Below, piece by piece: positions 21,338 to 31,870 of a DNA stretch of 64,000 nucleotides. The translations under genes were made by a program, and so were the position numbers. This DNA comes from Nitrospirota bacterium (lineage in GTDB: Bacteria; Nitrospirota; Thermodesulfovibrionia; Thermodesulfovibrionales; UBA1546), in assembly GCA_016208915.1 (NCBI GenBank), contig JACQXE010000072.1, forward strand, positions 39,891 to 103,890, read 5' to 3'. Numbering within the stretch: position 1 is the first letter of the stretch; every line of letters begins with the position of its first letter. The notes under the pieces are model-generated. The model worked only from the letters and a program-made list of their open reading frames with translations. It searched no databases and was not told where the DNA came from.

Positions 21338-22926
21338 GCCTTCAAATTCCTCAAGCCCTCATCTATCTGTTTCTGTGCATCCTCAATTATTGCGATTAAT
21401 TCACTTGTCGTGCGCTTGTCTGAAGTGTCAGGTGCATTCTCATTTGTTGCCTTTAGATCATAATCTTTTTTCTTAATCTCATCTATGGTTACATACCAAC
21501 TCCATTCGCTAATCCTTTTTGGATCGTCAGGGTTGAGAGCCAACCTCTCAAAGAAATCATTGAAATCATTAAAGGTCAGTGGATTACCCTTGTTGACTTT
21601 GCGTGGTTTAAAGTTAGCAGTCAAGGTCATGTCGTAATACCATACGCGCTCAGTCTGCTTGCCCTTCGTAAAGAACAAGAGATTGGTTTTTACTCCTGCG
21701 CCTGCATTTACAAAAACGCCTTGAGGCAGGCTGATTACACACCATAGATTACATTCATCGAACAATTTTCGCTTAGTTTGTTTAAAGGCAGATGTCTTGG
21801 TATGAAACATAACCCCTTCGTCAATAACCATTCCACATGTGCCGTTGTCTGCCAATGAATCAATGATGTGCTGAAGGAATAATATCTGAGCCTTTCCACT
21901 TTTGTATGCAAATTGCGCCCGTGCGTCTTTGCCTTCTTTACTGCCAAAAGGCGGATTGGTGAAGACATAATCAAATTGACTCGGCGCGCCTGAGAAAAGA
22001 TCGCCATAGGTTACTGCGCCTGTCAATGTATTCCCATGCCAGATGCGGGGGAGATCAATATCATGGAGCGCCATGTTTGCAAGACAGACGGGAATTGCCT
22101 CGCCTGCGTCTTCACGGCCCCATAGCGTTTCGGTTTTTAATGCAGCGATTTGTGTGGGGGCAGGTTTTTGATTCATTATGTGTTTATATGCCTCTATCAA
22201 AAATCCGCCTGTCCCGCAGCATGGGTCATAGACAGTCTTTCCAACTTCCGGCTTGACCGTATTTATTATGACCCTGATGATTTCACGCGGGGTAAAAAAT
22301 TGACCACCGTCATTTTTCTTTTCGCCAAGCATAGGCAGAAGTCCCTCGAATGCCTGTGAAATGGGAAACATATGCTGTTCGCTGATAATAGCCTCAGTGA
22401 GCGTATGAACTTTATCCAGCGCATTTAGCAGATTTGTTTCACTTGAGAGTATGGTCTTTTCTTTATTGCGGAAGATTTCAGAAATAACCTTTTGCTTATT
22501 CGTTGCTCCCGGCGTTTCACAAAGTTTTTTCATAAAAGGGAAGAGCTCATCGTTCACAAAAAAGAGATATGAACCCATTGCCTTTTCAGATAATTCCCTG
22601 CGTTTCCAGCCGTGCAATTTCCTGGATATTGTTTCTTCGTAAGATGTTTTTTGATCAAAAGGCGCTGCCCAGTCTCGCCAGCAATAGGGTTCGGCAAGCA
22701 TGCTTTGGAAAGGCGTGGTGAGCGCTTTAGCTTTTTCTTCTTCCTTCTGTTCAATGATATCAAGATATCTTAGAAAGAACATCCATGTCAGTTCAGGCAC
22801 ATACAACCGCGCGCCCTTCGCTTTATCGCGCCGCAGGATGTCGCAGATAGACTTCACGGCCTTGTCCATCCCAGCTTGAGAATTGATTACCTTTCCGTTT
22901 GCGTTGTTGGTTTTGTTCTTGGCCAT
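21334..22926 (-). CDS. hsdM: Type I restriction-modification system, methyltransferase subunit
   Basis: GGQFFTPREIIRVI, VYDPCCGTGGFLIEA, YVFTNPPFGSK. Confidence 0.96.
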   Translation of the reverse strand: MAKNKTNNANGKVINSQAGMDKAVKSICDILRRDKAKGARLYVPELTWMFFLRYLDIIEQKEEEKAKALTTPFQSMLAEPYCWRDWAAPFDQKTSYEETISRKLHGWKRRELSEKAMGSYLFFVNDELFPFMKKLCETPGATNKQKVISEIFRNKEKTILSSETNLLNALDKVHTLTEAIISEQHMFPISQAFEGLLPMLGEKKNDGGQFFTPREIIRVIINTVKPEVGKTVYDPCCGTGGFLIEAYKHIMNQKPAPTQIAALKTETLWGREDAGEAIPVCLANMALHDIDLPRIWHGNTLTGAVTYGDLFSGAPSQFDYVFTNPPFGSKEGKDARAQFAYKSGKAQILFLQHIIDSLADNGTCGMVIDEGVMFHTKTSAFKQTKRKLFDECNLWCVISLPQGVFVNAGAGVKTNLLFFTKGKQTERVWYYDMTLTANFKPRKVNKGNPLTFNDFNDFFERLALNPDDPKRISEWSWYVTIDEIKKKDYDLKATNENAPDTSDKRTTSELIAIIEDAQKQIDEGLRNLKA

Positions 22927-22967
22927 CGTTTCGAAATCCTATTGAGAGGGCGAACCGCCGTTCGCCC

Positions 22968-23609
22968 CTACATTTCAAAATCAAACACCTCTCTCAAAAT
23001 TGCACCGGGCATCGCTTCTACCGCCTCTTTCTGCCTCAACGCCGCCTGCCGCATTTTTTCAATGTCTGCCATTTTCTGTTCGAGGTTGTTCGCAATTGCT
23101 ATTTGATCGTCAATGGTGGGGGGAAGAGGAATTTCAAAATTAATAACATCATGATTGTTGATCGCCGGATACATTGCCCCTTGAACCATAGCTGACACAA
23201 CATCAACAAAATATGGAGAAGTGAGATAGCGAAAGAAGTATGGCGAGTGATGCGAGTTCTTCAGCCTTACAACACAGAATCCGCTACTGCAAACGCATCC
23301 TGCATATTGCTTGTCTACGATTGCGACAGCATTAAGATTAGGCCGAACTGTTGCAACAATAATATCATTTTCTTCAAGAATATATTTTGCTCTACTTGGA
23401 GCATCATTAACAGATAGTTCTTGATAACCGGTAATTCGTTTAGTGACGTTGTCAATGCTTGATATATCTATATATTTGAAGGTATCTTCTGCAAATACAT
23501 CTTTTTTAAATAGAGAAATGTTATTGAGAATCTCATTCCTTAATCTGCCCCACCTCCACCCCTTCGGCAATTCTCTTTTAACGTCTTTCATTTCCTTACC
23601 ACTTCCCAA
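22968..23609 (-). CDS. hsdS: Type I R-M specificity subunit, half-size (one TRD)
   Basis: LPKGWRWGRL..., PLPPTIDDQIAIANNLEQKMADIEKM, typical S-subunit conserved region; 213 aa. Confidence 0.85.
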   Translation of the reverse strand: MGSGKEMKDVKRELPKGWRWGRLRNEILNNISLFKKDVFAEDTFKYIDISSIDNVTKRITGYQELSVNDAPSRAKYILEENDIIVATVRPNLNAVAIVDKQYAGCVCSSGFCVVRLKNSHHSPYFFRYLTSPYFVDVVSAMVQGAMYPAINNHDVINFEIPLPPTIDDQIAIANNLEQKMADIEKMRQAALRQKEAVEAMPGAILREVFDFEM

Positions 23610-24952
23610 TGTCCGCCCTTATCCGGGCCGATGCGTTTGATTAAGCCTTTTTCTTTTAACCATGAAATATTTTCCTGTGTTTTCCTGTGTGATATTCCCA
23701 CTAACATAGATAATTCTTTTGCAGATATAGTTTTGTTTTGCTGCATATGGGTAATTATTATTTGCCGGGTTGAGGTCAATTTTTCTACGCCCTTTTCTAC
23801 GCCCTTTTCTACGCCCTTTTTCTGGGTAGTTTTTTCTACCCCCTTCTTGCCCTCAAAATAACTCCTACGCTTAAATGTGCTGATAAACTTTGTCCCTACT
23901 TCACTAAATTTGGTATCCGGCTCCTTAGAAAGTATAAGCTTTATGCCTCTGCCCCATTTCTCGATGAAGTGGACACGGTGAAGCAGTTCGGCAATCAACT
24001 CGTTTCTTCTCTCTGAGACCATTTTTGTAGTTATAGTCTTTATTGTCAGGCCGCCATAAAGCAGTCCCGGACTCCTTATTTCAACACGATCTTTGAAAAC
24101 AGCAATATTGACTGAGTCGTACTCGCGGTAATCTCTGTGGCAAAAGGCGTTGATTATCGCTTCTCTGAACGCGGCCTTATCAATCTCAGGCACGTCTACC
24201 CTCCGTAAACCCTCCAGTCTCATACCGATATGAATATTTTTTAAAATATATTCTTCAGCCTTTGCTATCAGAAAGAATAAGTCTCCTTCAAAATCCTGCA
24301 TGTCAATAGTAAACGATGTGTCTGCTGTGCCGAAGACAGCGCATCTAAGACGGGCATTGGGGAAAAATGCCTGAGGTTTTTTGGCAAACAGAATTACTGC
24401 CGCATTGAGCAATTTTCCATCAACAAGCAGCTTCAGTTTTTCAAGGGCATTTTGAAGGGTATCATATTTCAGCCCTGAATTTTTTATAAAGAATTTCACT
24501 TTTTGGGCGCTTATGTCGGAAAGCTTTGCCTCTTTGCAAATTTCAGTATCCCATCTCAATTTGTCTTTGTTCTTTTTAAGGAACATGCCTTCGAGCATCT
24601 TTGCGTTTAATTGCCGGTCTTCATCAGCAACCCTAATATATGCCCTGCCATATGCAAAGTATGGAATATCATTTCCCTTGAACCTGACCTTGATGCATGA
24701 TTTCCTGACTATCTTAATATGACTTATGTGAGGATAAATTTTTGGTTCAATATTGTCTGCAATGGATTTTGAAACATCACGGATTGTTTTTTCGGTTACG
24801 TTCTGACCGACAACAGCACCGTTATTTTTAATTCCAAAAACCAATTCGCCATGCTGATGCTTATTGAGGATTGAGACGATTGATATGATCGCCTCTTTAA
24901 TCTCAGAAGTAGTTTTTTTAAGTTCAAGTGTTTCAGATTCAGTAAATTTCAT
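23588..24952 (-). CDS. AlbA_2/Schlafen-type ATP-binding protein with C-terminal winged helix
   Basis: ESETLELKKTTSEIKEAIISIVSILNKHQHGELVFGIKNNG; EAIINAFCHRDYRE; (GVEK)n linker; C-terminal wHTH. Confidence 0.87.
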   Translation of the reverse strand: MKFTESETLELKKTTSEIKEAIISIVSILNKHQHGELVFGIKNNGAVVGQNVTEKTIRDVSKSIADNIEPKIYPHISHIKIVRKSCIKVRFKGNDIPYFAYGRAYIRVADEDRQLNAKMLEGMFLKKNKDKLRWDTEICKEAKLSDISAQKVKFFIKNSGLKYDTLQNALEKLKLLVDGKLLNAAVILFAKKPQAFFPNARLRCAVFGTADTSFTIDMQDFEGDLFFLIAKAEEYILKNIHIGMRLEGLRRVDVPEIDKAAFREAIINAFCHRDYREYDSVNIAVFKDRVEIRSPGLLYGGLTIKTITTKMVSERRNELIAELLHRVHFIEKWGRGIKLILSKEPDTKFSEVGTKFISTFKRRSYFEGKKGVEKTTQKKGVEKGVEKGVEKLTSTRQIIITHMQQNKTISAKELSMLVGISHRKTQENISWLKEKGLIKRIGPDKGGHWEVVRK

Positions 24953-24959
24953 CTTTTAA

Positions 24960-27344
24960 TTATGCCAAAAGCCTCGCCTTAGTTTCCTGAATCAATGACT
25001 GAGGCTCGACTTTCACTCCCAGAAGCGCATCAAAGCCGCCGCTTTTGACGATCTCTTCTTCGTCAAACAGGTTTGTCGTCTCCAACTCCTCAATCCCGCC
25101 TTTTTCAAACTGCTTTGCAACCGACATCAGCACCTTGCCGGTTCTTTCAGGTAAGTCCCTCAGCCAAACTTTATTTTTATAAGTAAAGGCAGCGACTCTT
25201 TCATTGCGAGACTTCGGAGGCATGTTATATCCTAATTCAGCTAACACATCAAAAAGGTCGCACTCCTGCTCATCTTCAAGTTCACGAACCAGCCTGACAG
25301 CGCCTTCGCCGCCGGGTAGGTTGACAAGAAGCATGATTCGTTTTTCAGGAGTAATCCATGTCTGTCTGAGGACATCAATGCTTGGGGCTTCTTCAACGAG
25401 CTTTTCAGCTAATCGCTGTTTATATTCCTCGACAGGTATAAGCACCTCTCTTCCGTCTTCCACACAAAGTATAGAACGGCCTTCACCCTGAATCTGCACT
25501 GTAAACTGTTGTTCTCCTACACGGATAATCTTCCGCTTCGGAACATCCTCTTTACCATATGTGTATGATGGGGATTCTGTGCCTTCCGGCGATTCTTCAT
25601 CAGGCTTTGAGGGCTTAGCTCGACTGATAAATTCTTCCCCAAAAAGCCGCGTCGTGTTCGTATAATCATATATACGGGAACCTCTGGGTTCGCCTGTACG
25701 CGTGCCTCTCCCGAGCATCTGGTAGAAACTGATCGGTGATTCGAGGTAGCGGAAGAATACGACATTATCCAAATTAGGAATATCTATTCCAGTTGAGAGC
25801 AGCTCAACAGTTGTTGCGATGAAGTGGAAATTTTTCGCACCCCTGAAATCCGGGATAAATTTGTCTGCCGAAGGCCTCAAGTCCGGATTGCCAGTGCACT
25901 GAAAGGCATACCATTCCTTTGGGGTACGCTTATTTTCCTTGCACCATTTTTCATAGATATTATTTAAAGCAAGCATTATTTGATTTGCGTGATTGTCCCT
26001 TGCACAGAAAATGATCGTCTTTTGATGGGGTCCGCCTGTGGACAGGAGATGGTCAAACAGATCCTCAGACATGGCTTTGACCCTGTCATCAAGCATCAGC
26101 TTCACTTCATAATCCTTCGCGGTATATTGTTCTTCAATGTCCTCAGGATTCACCTTCTTGCCGGTATAGGGATCAAAGGCTGAACGTTTTTCGATGTCTT
26201 CTTTGGTAATTTCTTTTTTGTCCAGATCAACTAAACGGCGGATGACTTCGCTGGCGGCAAGATAGCCGTCATCCTGAGCAGTGCCTATGGAATATTCATA
26301 AACAGGCTCTCCAAAATAATTTATATTATGTGCTGTTATATCTTCATCTTTCTTTCTGCCTTCTTCATCCTTTTTGCCTCCGATAACAATGCGTGGCGTT
26401 GCTGTCAGGCCTATCTGCACTGCATCGGAGTTGTCTTTCAAGATGACACTCCATTTGCCCCATGCGCTTCGGTGACATTCATCAATGATGATATGACTGA
26501 AATAATTTTTTGGATAATTCTCCTTCCAGAATTTCGGTTCATCAAATTCCTCGGTCACATTGAGGGTCTGATAAGTGGCAACCAGAATCCTCGCATTTTT
26601 TTGCGGGTCTTGCGTTGTAACGATCTGAACGTAGTCGCCAAAGATGCCGTGTAATTTCGCATTACCCTGCGTTCTCAATTCATCTCGGTCGCAGACAAAT
26701 AAGGCGCGTTTAAGCTGACCCGCCAGATATAGTTTGTAAAGCAATTGAGCAGCAATAATGGTTTCCCCCGTTCCTGTTGCCAGAGACAACAAAATTTTCT
26801 TATTACCACTCGCAATCTTCTCAAACGTTGCACGGATAGCCGCATCCTGAAAATAGTATCGTGCAGCCTCACCGCCTTTATACGGCATAAACAAGGGCTT
26901 CATACTATCAGAAGTAAGTTGCAACCCTTTAATTTGTTCATACCTTTGTCTAAGGGCTTGCGGTGTCGGAAACGCAGTTAAAGGCAAGGCATCAGCTATT
27001 TGCCTTGTATCCTCAGCATATTCCGCATAGAGATGTCCATTGGTTGAAAAGACAAAGGGCACGTTAAACTTTTTCATGTAATCTTTTGCCTGCTGAATAC
27101 CGAGAGAGAGAAGCTTGTCTTCGGCCTTTGCTTCAAGAAGGGCAATAGGCAATGGCGGCTTCCCATCTATTACAGGGATACAAAGGAGATAATCAGTTCT
27201 TCCTTTTCTTTTTCTTGGCTTTCCATCAACAATATCAACACCGCCGGGGGTCTTCTCCTCACGAATCAGAGCATCAACCCATCCCTTTTCAAAAAGAACA
27301 GGATTGATCAGTTCAGTTCTGGTTTGTTGTTCGTTTCTCGGCAT
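24960..27344 (-). CDS. hsdR: Type I restriction endonuclease subunit R
   Basis: Helicase motifs: LSLATGTGETII (motif I variant), IIIDECHRS, LTATPR, MLGRGTRTG. Confidence 0.93.
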   Translation of the reverse strand: MPRNEQQTRTELINPVLFEKGWVDALIREEKTPGGVDIVDGKPRKRKGRTDYLLCIPVIDGKPPLPIALLEAKAEDKLLSLGIQQAKDYMKKFNVPFVFSTNGHLYAEYAEDTRQIADALPLTAFPTPQALRQRYEQIKGLQLTSDSMKPLFMPYKGGEAARYYFQDAAIRATFEKIASGNKKILLSLATGTGETIIAAQLLYKLYLAGQLKRALFVCDRDELRTQGNAKLHGIFGDYVQIVTTQDPQKNARILVATYQTLNVTEEFDEPKFWKENYPKNYFSHIIIDECHRSAWGKWSVILKDNSDAVQIGLTATPRIVIGGKKDEEGRKKDEDITAHNINYFGEPVYEYSIGTAQDDGYLAASEVIRRLVDLDKKEITKEDIEKRSAFDPYTGKKVNPEDIEEQYTAKDYEVKLMLDDRVKAMSEDLFDHLLSTGGPHQKTIIFCARDNHANQIMLALNNIYEKWCKENKRTPKEWYAFQCTGNPDLRPSADKFIPDFRGAKNFHFIATTVELLSTGIDIPNLDNVVFFRYLESPISFYQMLGRGTRTGEPRGSRIYDYTNTTRLFGEEFISRAKPSKPDEESPEGTESPSYTYGKEDVPKRKIIRVGEQQFTVQIQGEGRSILCVEDGREVLIPVEEYKQRLAEKLVEEAPSIDVLRQTWITPEKRIMLLVNLPGGEGAVRLVRELEDEQECDLFDVLAELGYNMPPKSRNERVAAFTYKNKVWLRDLPERTGKVLMSVAKQFEKGGIEELETTNLFDEEEIVKSGGFDALLGVKVEPQSLIQETKARLLA

Positions 27345-27451
27345 GCTTTTTAGTATATCTTAAGTTATTACCATATCCATAATTATAACTCTATCAGCGC
27401 TTGCTTTACAGGCAAAATGGTTTTTATGGTAAGATATGAAGTTTCTATTTT

Positions 27452-28384
27452 ATGTCAAAAAATCATGCCATAGGGATAGATATCGGAGGGACTAATCTAA
27501 GGGCCGGCCTGATATCGCATAAAGGCGAGGTACTCAAAAAGGCAAAAGAATCCTCTACAGGCAATATACTTCAATCCGTGAATAAAGTTATAGAAAACCT
27601 ATATACAGAGAATGTTGCAGGCATAGGGCTCGGGATAGCAGGGCTTATAGACAAGAAAGAAAATGTTGTTTTTTGTTCTCCTAACCTCCGCTCTGTTGAG
27701 GGCATTAATTTTGTAAAGGCATTGCATAAACAGGTTGCAGTGCCTGTGATTATGGAAAATGATGCAAATGCAGCAGCATTTGGTGAGAGATGGATGGGCG
27801 CAGGCAGGCAGTTCAATCATTTTGTCCTTCTCACGCTTGGAACAGGAATCGGAGGCGGAATAGTCTATGAAGGAAAGCTTGCCGGTTGCGCTGCTGAAAT
27901 CGGGCATATGAGCATAGATATAAATGGTAAAAAGTGTATATGCGGCAATAATGGCTGTCTTGAATTATATGCAGCAGCGAACGCAATGAAATCAAAGATT
28001 GTATCATCTATTGAAAAAGGCACGCAGAGCCTCATGAAAGGATTGTATGAAGGAAATTTTTATAAAATAACAGCTGAGGATATATATAAGTCTGCGCTTG
28101 AAGGCGACAGCCTTGCAAGGGAAGTAATTAAAGAGGCGGGCAGGTATCTTGGTGTTGGACTTGCAAATGTTATAAACATAGTGGGGCCTGAGGCCATAAT
28201 CCTCACAGGAGGACTTATCGGCGCATGGAATATATATGTCCAGGAGGCTATCAGGGAGGCATCGAGAAGAACTTTTAAACCGCTTTTCGACAACGTAAAA
28301 ATAATACCGTCTTTACTGGGAGACAATGCAGGCATAATAGGTGCGGCAGGGCTTGTATTTTCTGCCTCTGGCAGACTCGCTTAG
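27452..28384 (+). CDS. ROK-family sugar kinase (glucokinase-like)
   Basis: GIDIGGTNLRAGLI; LTLGTGIGGGIV; CICGNNGCLE zinc motif. Confidence 0.93.
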   Translation: MSKNHAIGIDIGGTNLRAGLISHKGEVLKKAKESSTGNILQSVNKVIENLYTENVAGIGLGIAGLIDKKENVVFCSPNLRSVEGINFVKALHKQVAVPVIMENDANAAAFGERWMGAGRQFNHFVLLTLGTGIGGGIVYEGKLAGCAAEIGHMSIDINGKKCICGNNGCLELYAAANAMKSKIVSSIEKGTQSLMKGLYEGNFYKITAEDIYKSALEGDSLAREVIKEAGRYLGVGLANVINIVGPEAIILTGGLIGAWNIYVQEAIREASRRTFKPLFDNVKIIPSLLGDNAGIIGAAGLVFSASGRLA

Positions 28385-29030
28385 GCGAGCAGAAATAAAG
28401 CACATAAGGAGAATCGGAGTGAAGAATAAAAAAAGAGTAATATGGGAATATACAGAGGCAATAATCACTGCGCTTATCTTTGCGCTTATCATAAGGGCAT
28501 ACATAGTGCAGGCGTTTAAGATACCCTCAGGCTCTATGATCCCAACGCTTCTGATAGGAGATCATCTTCTTGTCAACAAGTTTATTTACGGCACCAAGAT
28601 TCCATTCTCTGACAAGAGAGTCCTGCTGTTTAAAAAGCCTGAAAAAGGAGATATAATAGTCTTCAAATACCCTGAAGACCCTAAAAGGGATTTCATAAAA
28701 AGGGTTATTGCTGTAGAGGGAGATGTGATAGAATCAAAGAATAAAAACATATATGTTAACGGAAAGAAGGCGGAGGAAACATATACGCAGCATACAGATG
28801 ACTCGATACGGCCCATCGGCATTGAACCACGCGATAATTTCGGGCCTATGATCGTGCCCCAGAACAAATGTTTTGTGATGGGCGACAATCGTGATCAGAG
28901 TTATGACAGCCGCTATTGGGGATACGTGGATATCAAGGAAATAAAAGGAAAAGCGCTTATAATCTACTGGTCATGGGATAGTAAAAGCAAGATGCCAAGG
29001 GTTACAAGAATCGGAAGGCTGGTGCATTGA
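28341..29030 (+). CDS. lepB: Signal peptidase I
   Basis: PSGSMIPTLLIGDHLLVNKF, DFIKRVIAVEGD, GDNRDQSYDSRYWG. True start probably the internal GTG near 28421. Confidence 0.93.
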   Translation: MRQGLYFLPLADSLRRAEIKHIRRIGVKNKKRVIWEYTEAIITALIFALIIRAYIVQAFKIPSGSMIPTLLIGDHLLVNKFIYGTKIPFSDKRVLLFKKPEKGDIIVFKYPEDPKRDFIKRVIAVEGDVIESKNKNIYVNGKKAEETYTQHTDDSIRPIGIEPRDNFGPMIVPQNKCFVMGDNRDQSYDSRYWGYVDIKEIKGKALIIYWSWDSKSKMPRVTRIGRLVH

Positions 29031-29383
29031 AAATGCTGAAACTAGTTATTAATGAGAATGGATTTTTTAAATTCATTTTAAGTATAGCGATAATCGCATT
29101 CCTCGTGTATACAGGCATTCAGATAGGAATGCCATACTACAGATACTCCTCATTCAAGACAGGCGTAAAAGAGTTTGCGAGGATCAATATTGGAGACCTC
29201 GAAAAGACAAAGGCGCAGATATTCGAGAAGGCTCAAGAACTGAAGATTCCCATAGAAGAAAAGGATATAGAAGTCACAAAAGCACCCCATGGGGTAAGGG
29301 TGAAGACAGCATGGTCAGATACAGTAGATATACTCGGGGTTTACGAAAAGAAGATTGACTTTGTTGTTGATGTGGAGGAATGA
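29027..29383 (+). CDS. Hypothetical membrane-anchored protein (DUF4845-like)
   Basis: Single N-terminal TM helix; conserved position after lepB. Confidence 0.45.
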   Translation: MKMLKLVINENGFFKFILSIAIIAFLVYTGIQIGMPYYRYSSFKTGVKEFARINIGDLEKTKAQIFEKAQELKIPIEEKDIEVTKAPHGVRVKTAWSDTVDILGVYEKKIDFVVDVEE

Positions 29384-30025
29384 TTGTTTACCGGGCTTAT
29401 AATCGGGATGGGAGAGATAACAGCAATTAAAAGGAGAAGCGGCGGTGCAGTGCTTTTTCTTAAGGCTGATGAAACAGCATTATCTGCAAATATAGGAGAC
29501 AGCATTGCTATAAATGGCGTATGCCTTACGGCTGTAAGCAAGAAAGACAATCTGATATCTTTTGACCTCTCGGATGAAACTCTTAGAAGCACAAATCTCG
29601 GCAGTCTCAAGACAGGAGACAGGGTCAACCTCGAGCCTTCATTAACGCCTGATTCGAGGATTGGCGGGCATTTTGTGACAGGGCATGTTGATTCCGCAGG
29701 AAAGATAAAGGCAAAGAAAAATCTGGGTGATATGGTGAAAATAGAAATAGAAGCGCCGTCAAAAATAACCGATTATCTTGTTGAAAAAGGTTCTGTTGCT
29801 GTGGACGGAATAAGCCTTACAGTTGTTGATGTATTAAAAGACGGTTTTACAATAATCATAATCCCGCATACGGCAAAGCTTACTACAATAGGGTTTAAAA
29901 ATATTGGGGATACTGTGAACTTAGAAGCAGATATACTTGGGAAATATGTCGCAAAATTTTTGAATAAGGAAAAAGACAAGGATGCAGGATTTATGAAAAC
30001 CCTGAGAAAGGAAGGATATATTTAA
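29384..30025 (+). CDS. ribE: Riboflavin synthase subunit alpha
   Basis: [12 protein letters not shown]; duplicated lumazine-binding domains; [15 protein letters not shown] start. Confidence 0.94.
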   Translation: MFTGLIIGMGEITAIKRRSGGAVLFLKADETALSANIGDSIAINGVCLTAVSKKDNLISFDLSDETLRSTNLGSLKTGDRVNLEPSLTPDSRIGGHFVTGHVDSAGKIKAKKNLGDMVKIEIEAPSKITDYLVEKGSVAVDGISLTVVDVLKDGFTIIIIPHTAKLTTIGFKNIGDTVNLEADILGKYVAKFLNKEKDKDAGFMKTLRKEGYI

Positions 30026-30037
30026 GAAGGAGCAGAA

Positions 30038-31252
30038 ATGGATAAGCATAGGTTTAATACAATTGATGAAGCGATAGAGGATTTTGTAAAAGGCAAGATG
30101 ATAATACTCGTTGATGATGAGGACAGGGAGAACGAGGGCGACCTTTGCATGGCTGCTGAAAAAGCAACACCAGAGGCTATAAACTTTATGGCAAAACACG
30201 GCAGGGGGCTTATATGTCTTTCACTTACGCCTGAACGTGTGGAAGAATTGAAACTACCGATGATGACAGATGAAAATACATCTCCTTTTGGCACTGCTTT
30301 TACCGTATCAATAGAAGCGAAAAAGGGCGTGACAACAGGAATATCTGCTGCTGACAGGGCCAAAACAGTGCTTACAGCAATCAATTCTGATACAAAGCCT
30401 GAGGATATTGTAAGACCGGGGCATATCTTCCCCTTGAGGGCAAAACCAGGAGGAGTGTTGCAAAGAGCAGGTCAGACAGAAGGCTCTGTGGACCTTGCTA
30501 GACTTTCAGGTCTGTATCCCGCAGGCGTCATATGTGAGATCATGAACGATGACGGCACAATGGCACGTGTGCCTCAGCTTACGGAATTTGCAAAAAGACA
30601 CAATATGAAAATAGTGACAGTGAAAGACCTTATCAGATACAGAATGAGGGCAGAGCTCTTTGTGAAACGGGTTGCCGTAACAAAACTTCCCACAGAATAC
30701 GGAGAGGATTTCACAGCAGTTGCATACGCCAACGAAGTGGACAGCAATATACATATAGCGCTTGTCAAAGGTGAGATAAGGAATACAGATGAGGTTCTGG
30801 TTAGAGTACATTCAGAGTGCCTGACAGGGGATGTCTTTGGCTCCAAGAGGTGTGACTGCGGCGATCAGCTTCATAAGGCAATGAGGCTTATAGATAAGGA
30901 GGGGAAAGGCGTTATATTATACATGAGGCAGGAAGGTAGAGGCATAGGACTTGTTAATAAATTAAAGTCCTATGAACTTCAAGATAAAGGGTTTGATACG
31001 GTAGAGGCAAACATAAAACTCGGGTTCAAGCCTGACCTCAGGGACTATGGAATAGGCGCGCAGATATTGGTTGACCTCGGCGTAAGAAAGATGAAGCTTA
31101 TGACTAATAATCCCAAGAAGATTGTCGGACTTGAGGGCTATGGGCTTAAGGTAGTGCAAAGGATGCCGCTAGAGATAAAGCCTCACGAGAAAAATATCAT
31201 CTATCTCAAGACAAAGAAGAAGAAATTAGGGCATATTCTGGATAGCGTTTAA
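30038..31252 (+). CDS. ribBA: Bifunctional DHBP synthase / GTP cyclohydrolase II
   Basis: [48 protein letters not shown]. Confidence 0.97.
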   Translation: MDKHRFNTIDEAIEDFVKGKMIILVDDEDRENEGDLCMAAEKATPEAINFMAKHGRGLICLSLTPERVEELKLPMMTDENTSPFGTAFTVSIEAKKGVTTGISAADRAKTVLTAINSDTKPEDIVRPGHIFPLRAKPGGVLQRAGQTEGSVDLARLSGLYPAGVICEIMNDDGTMARVPQLTEFAKRHNMKIVTVKDLIRYRMRAELFVKRVAVTKLPTEYGEDFTAVAYANEVDSNIHIALVKGEIRNTDEVLVRVHSECLTGDVFGSKRCDCGDQLHKAMRLIDKEGKGVILYMRQEGRGIGLVNKLKSYELQDKGFDTVEANIKLGFKPDLRDYGIGAQILVDLGVRKMKLMTNNPKKIVGLEGYGLKVVQRMPLEIKPHEKNIIYLKTKKKKLGHILDSV

Positions 31253-31261
31253 TTATAAAAA

Positions 31262-31870
31262 TTAAGAGAGTAGTTTTGCTCTCTTTATAGAGCTTAGCAG
31301 ATAGTCCATAAATTTTGGCGGGATAAGCCATTTTACCCCGAGCTTTTCAGCCCATTTGATAATTCCCTGATCCGCTGTTACGAGCAATGCATCAAGCTCC
31401 CGCGCAAGCAGTATCAGGTCAACATCCTCCTTGCTGTCAATAATTCCTTCGCGGAGGGCCTCCCTGTATTTTCTTCGCAGGTCTTTTATTATCTCTTCTT
31501 CGCCTGTCTTAGTCACGCCGCGCACAGCCTTTTCAGCTACCCTCAACCCTTTGTTAACCCTCTCCCTGACATCCTCTATAAGTTCATAGAGCAGAAATGC
31601 AGGGCATGTGAGTTCATATTTCTTTGGAGGCTTCTGCTGGAGCACAACCAGCATATCTCCTGATATCTTTTCAGGCTCGATGAAATTAAGAAGCTCTTCG
31701 AATATTGAAGGAGGCATATAGAAATCAAGCGTAGGTATCTGTTCAGCCAACGATAGAAAGCAATCGATCGCCTCTGTAGGCGTCCTGCCAAAGCTTTCAC
31801 GCACCTCAGGATTAACAAAGAGGCTGGTATCTAAAACAACTGCTCTTTTTTTATGTTTTACAGGCGCCAT
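31262..31870 (-). CDS. RNA ligase partner protein-like (PIN domain)
   Basis: AVVLDTSLFVNPEVRESFGRTPTEAIDCFLSLAEQ...PPSIFEELLNFIEP; C-terminal DVDLILLARELDALLVTADQGI. Confidence 0.8.
   Translation of the reverse strand: MAPVKHKKRAVVLDTSLFVNPEVRESFGRTPTEAIDCFLSLAEQIPTLDFYMPPSIFEELLNFIEPEKISGDMLVVLQQKPPKKYELTCPAFLLYELIEDVRERVNKGLRVAEKAVRGVTKTGEEEIIKDLRRKYREALREGIIDSKEDVDLILLARELDALLVTADQGIIKWAEKLGVKWLIPPKFMDYLLSSIKRAKLLS

Noticed and set aside
23780-23850. Possible CRISPR array from regular 12-bp repeats
   Set aside because: No spacers; a pure tandem repeat encoding GVEK. No CRISPR array seen anywhere in the window.
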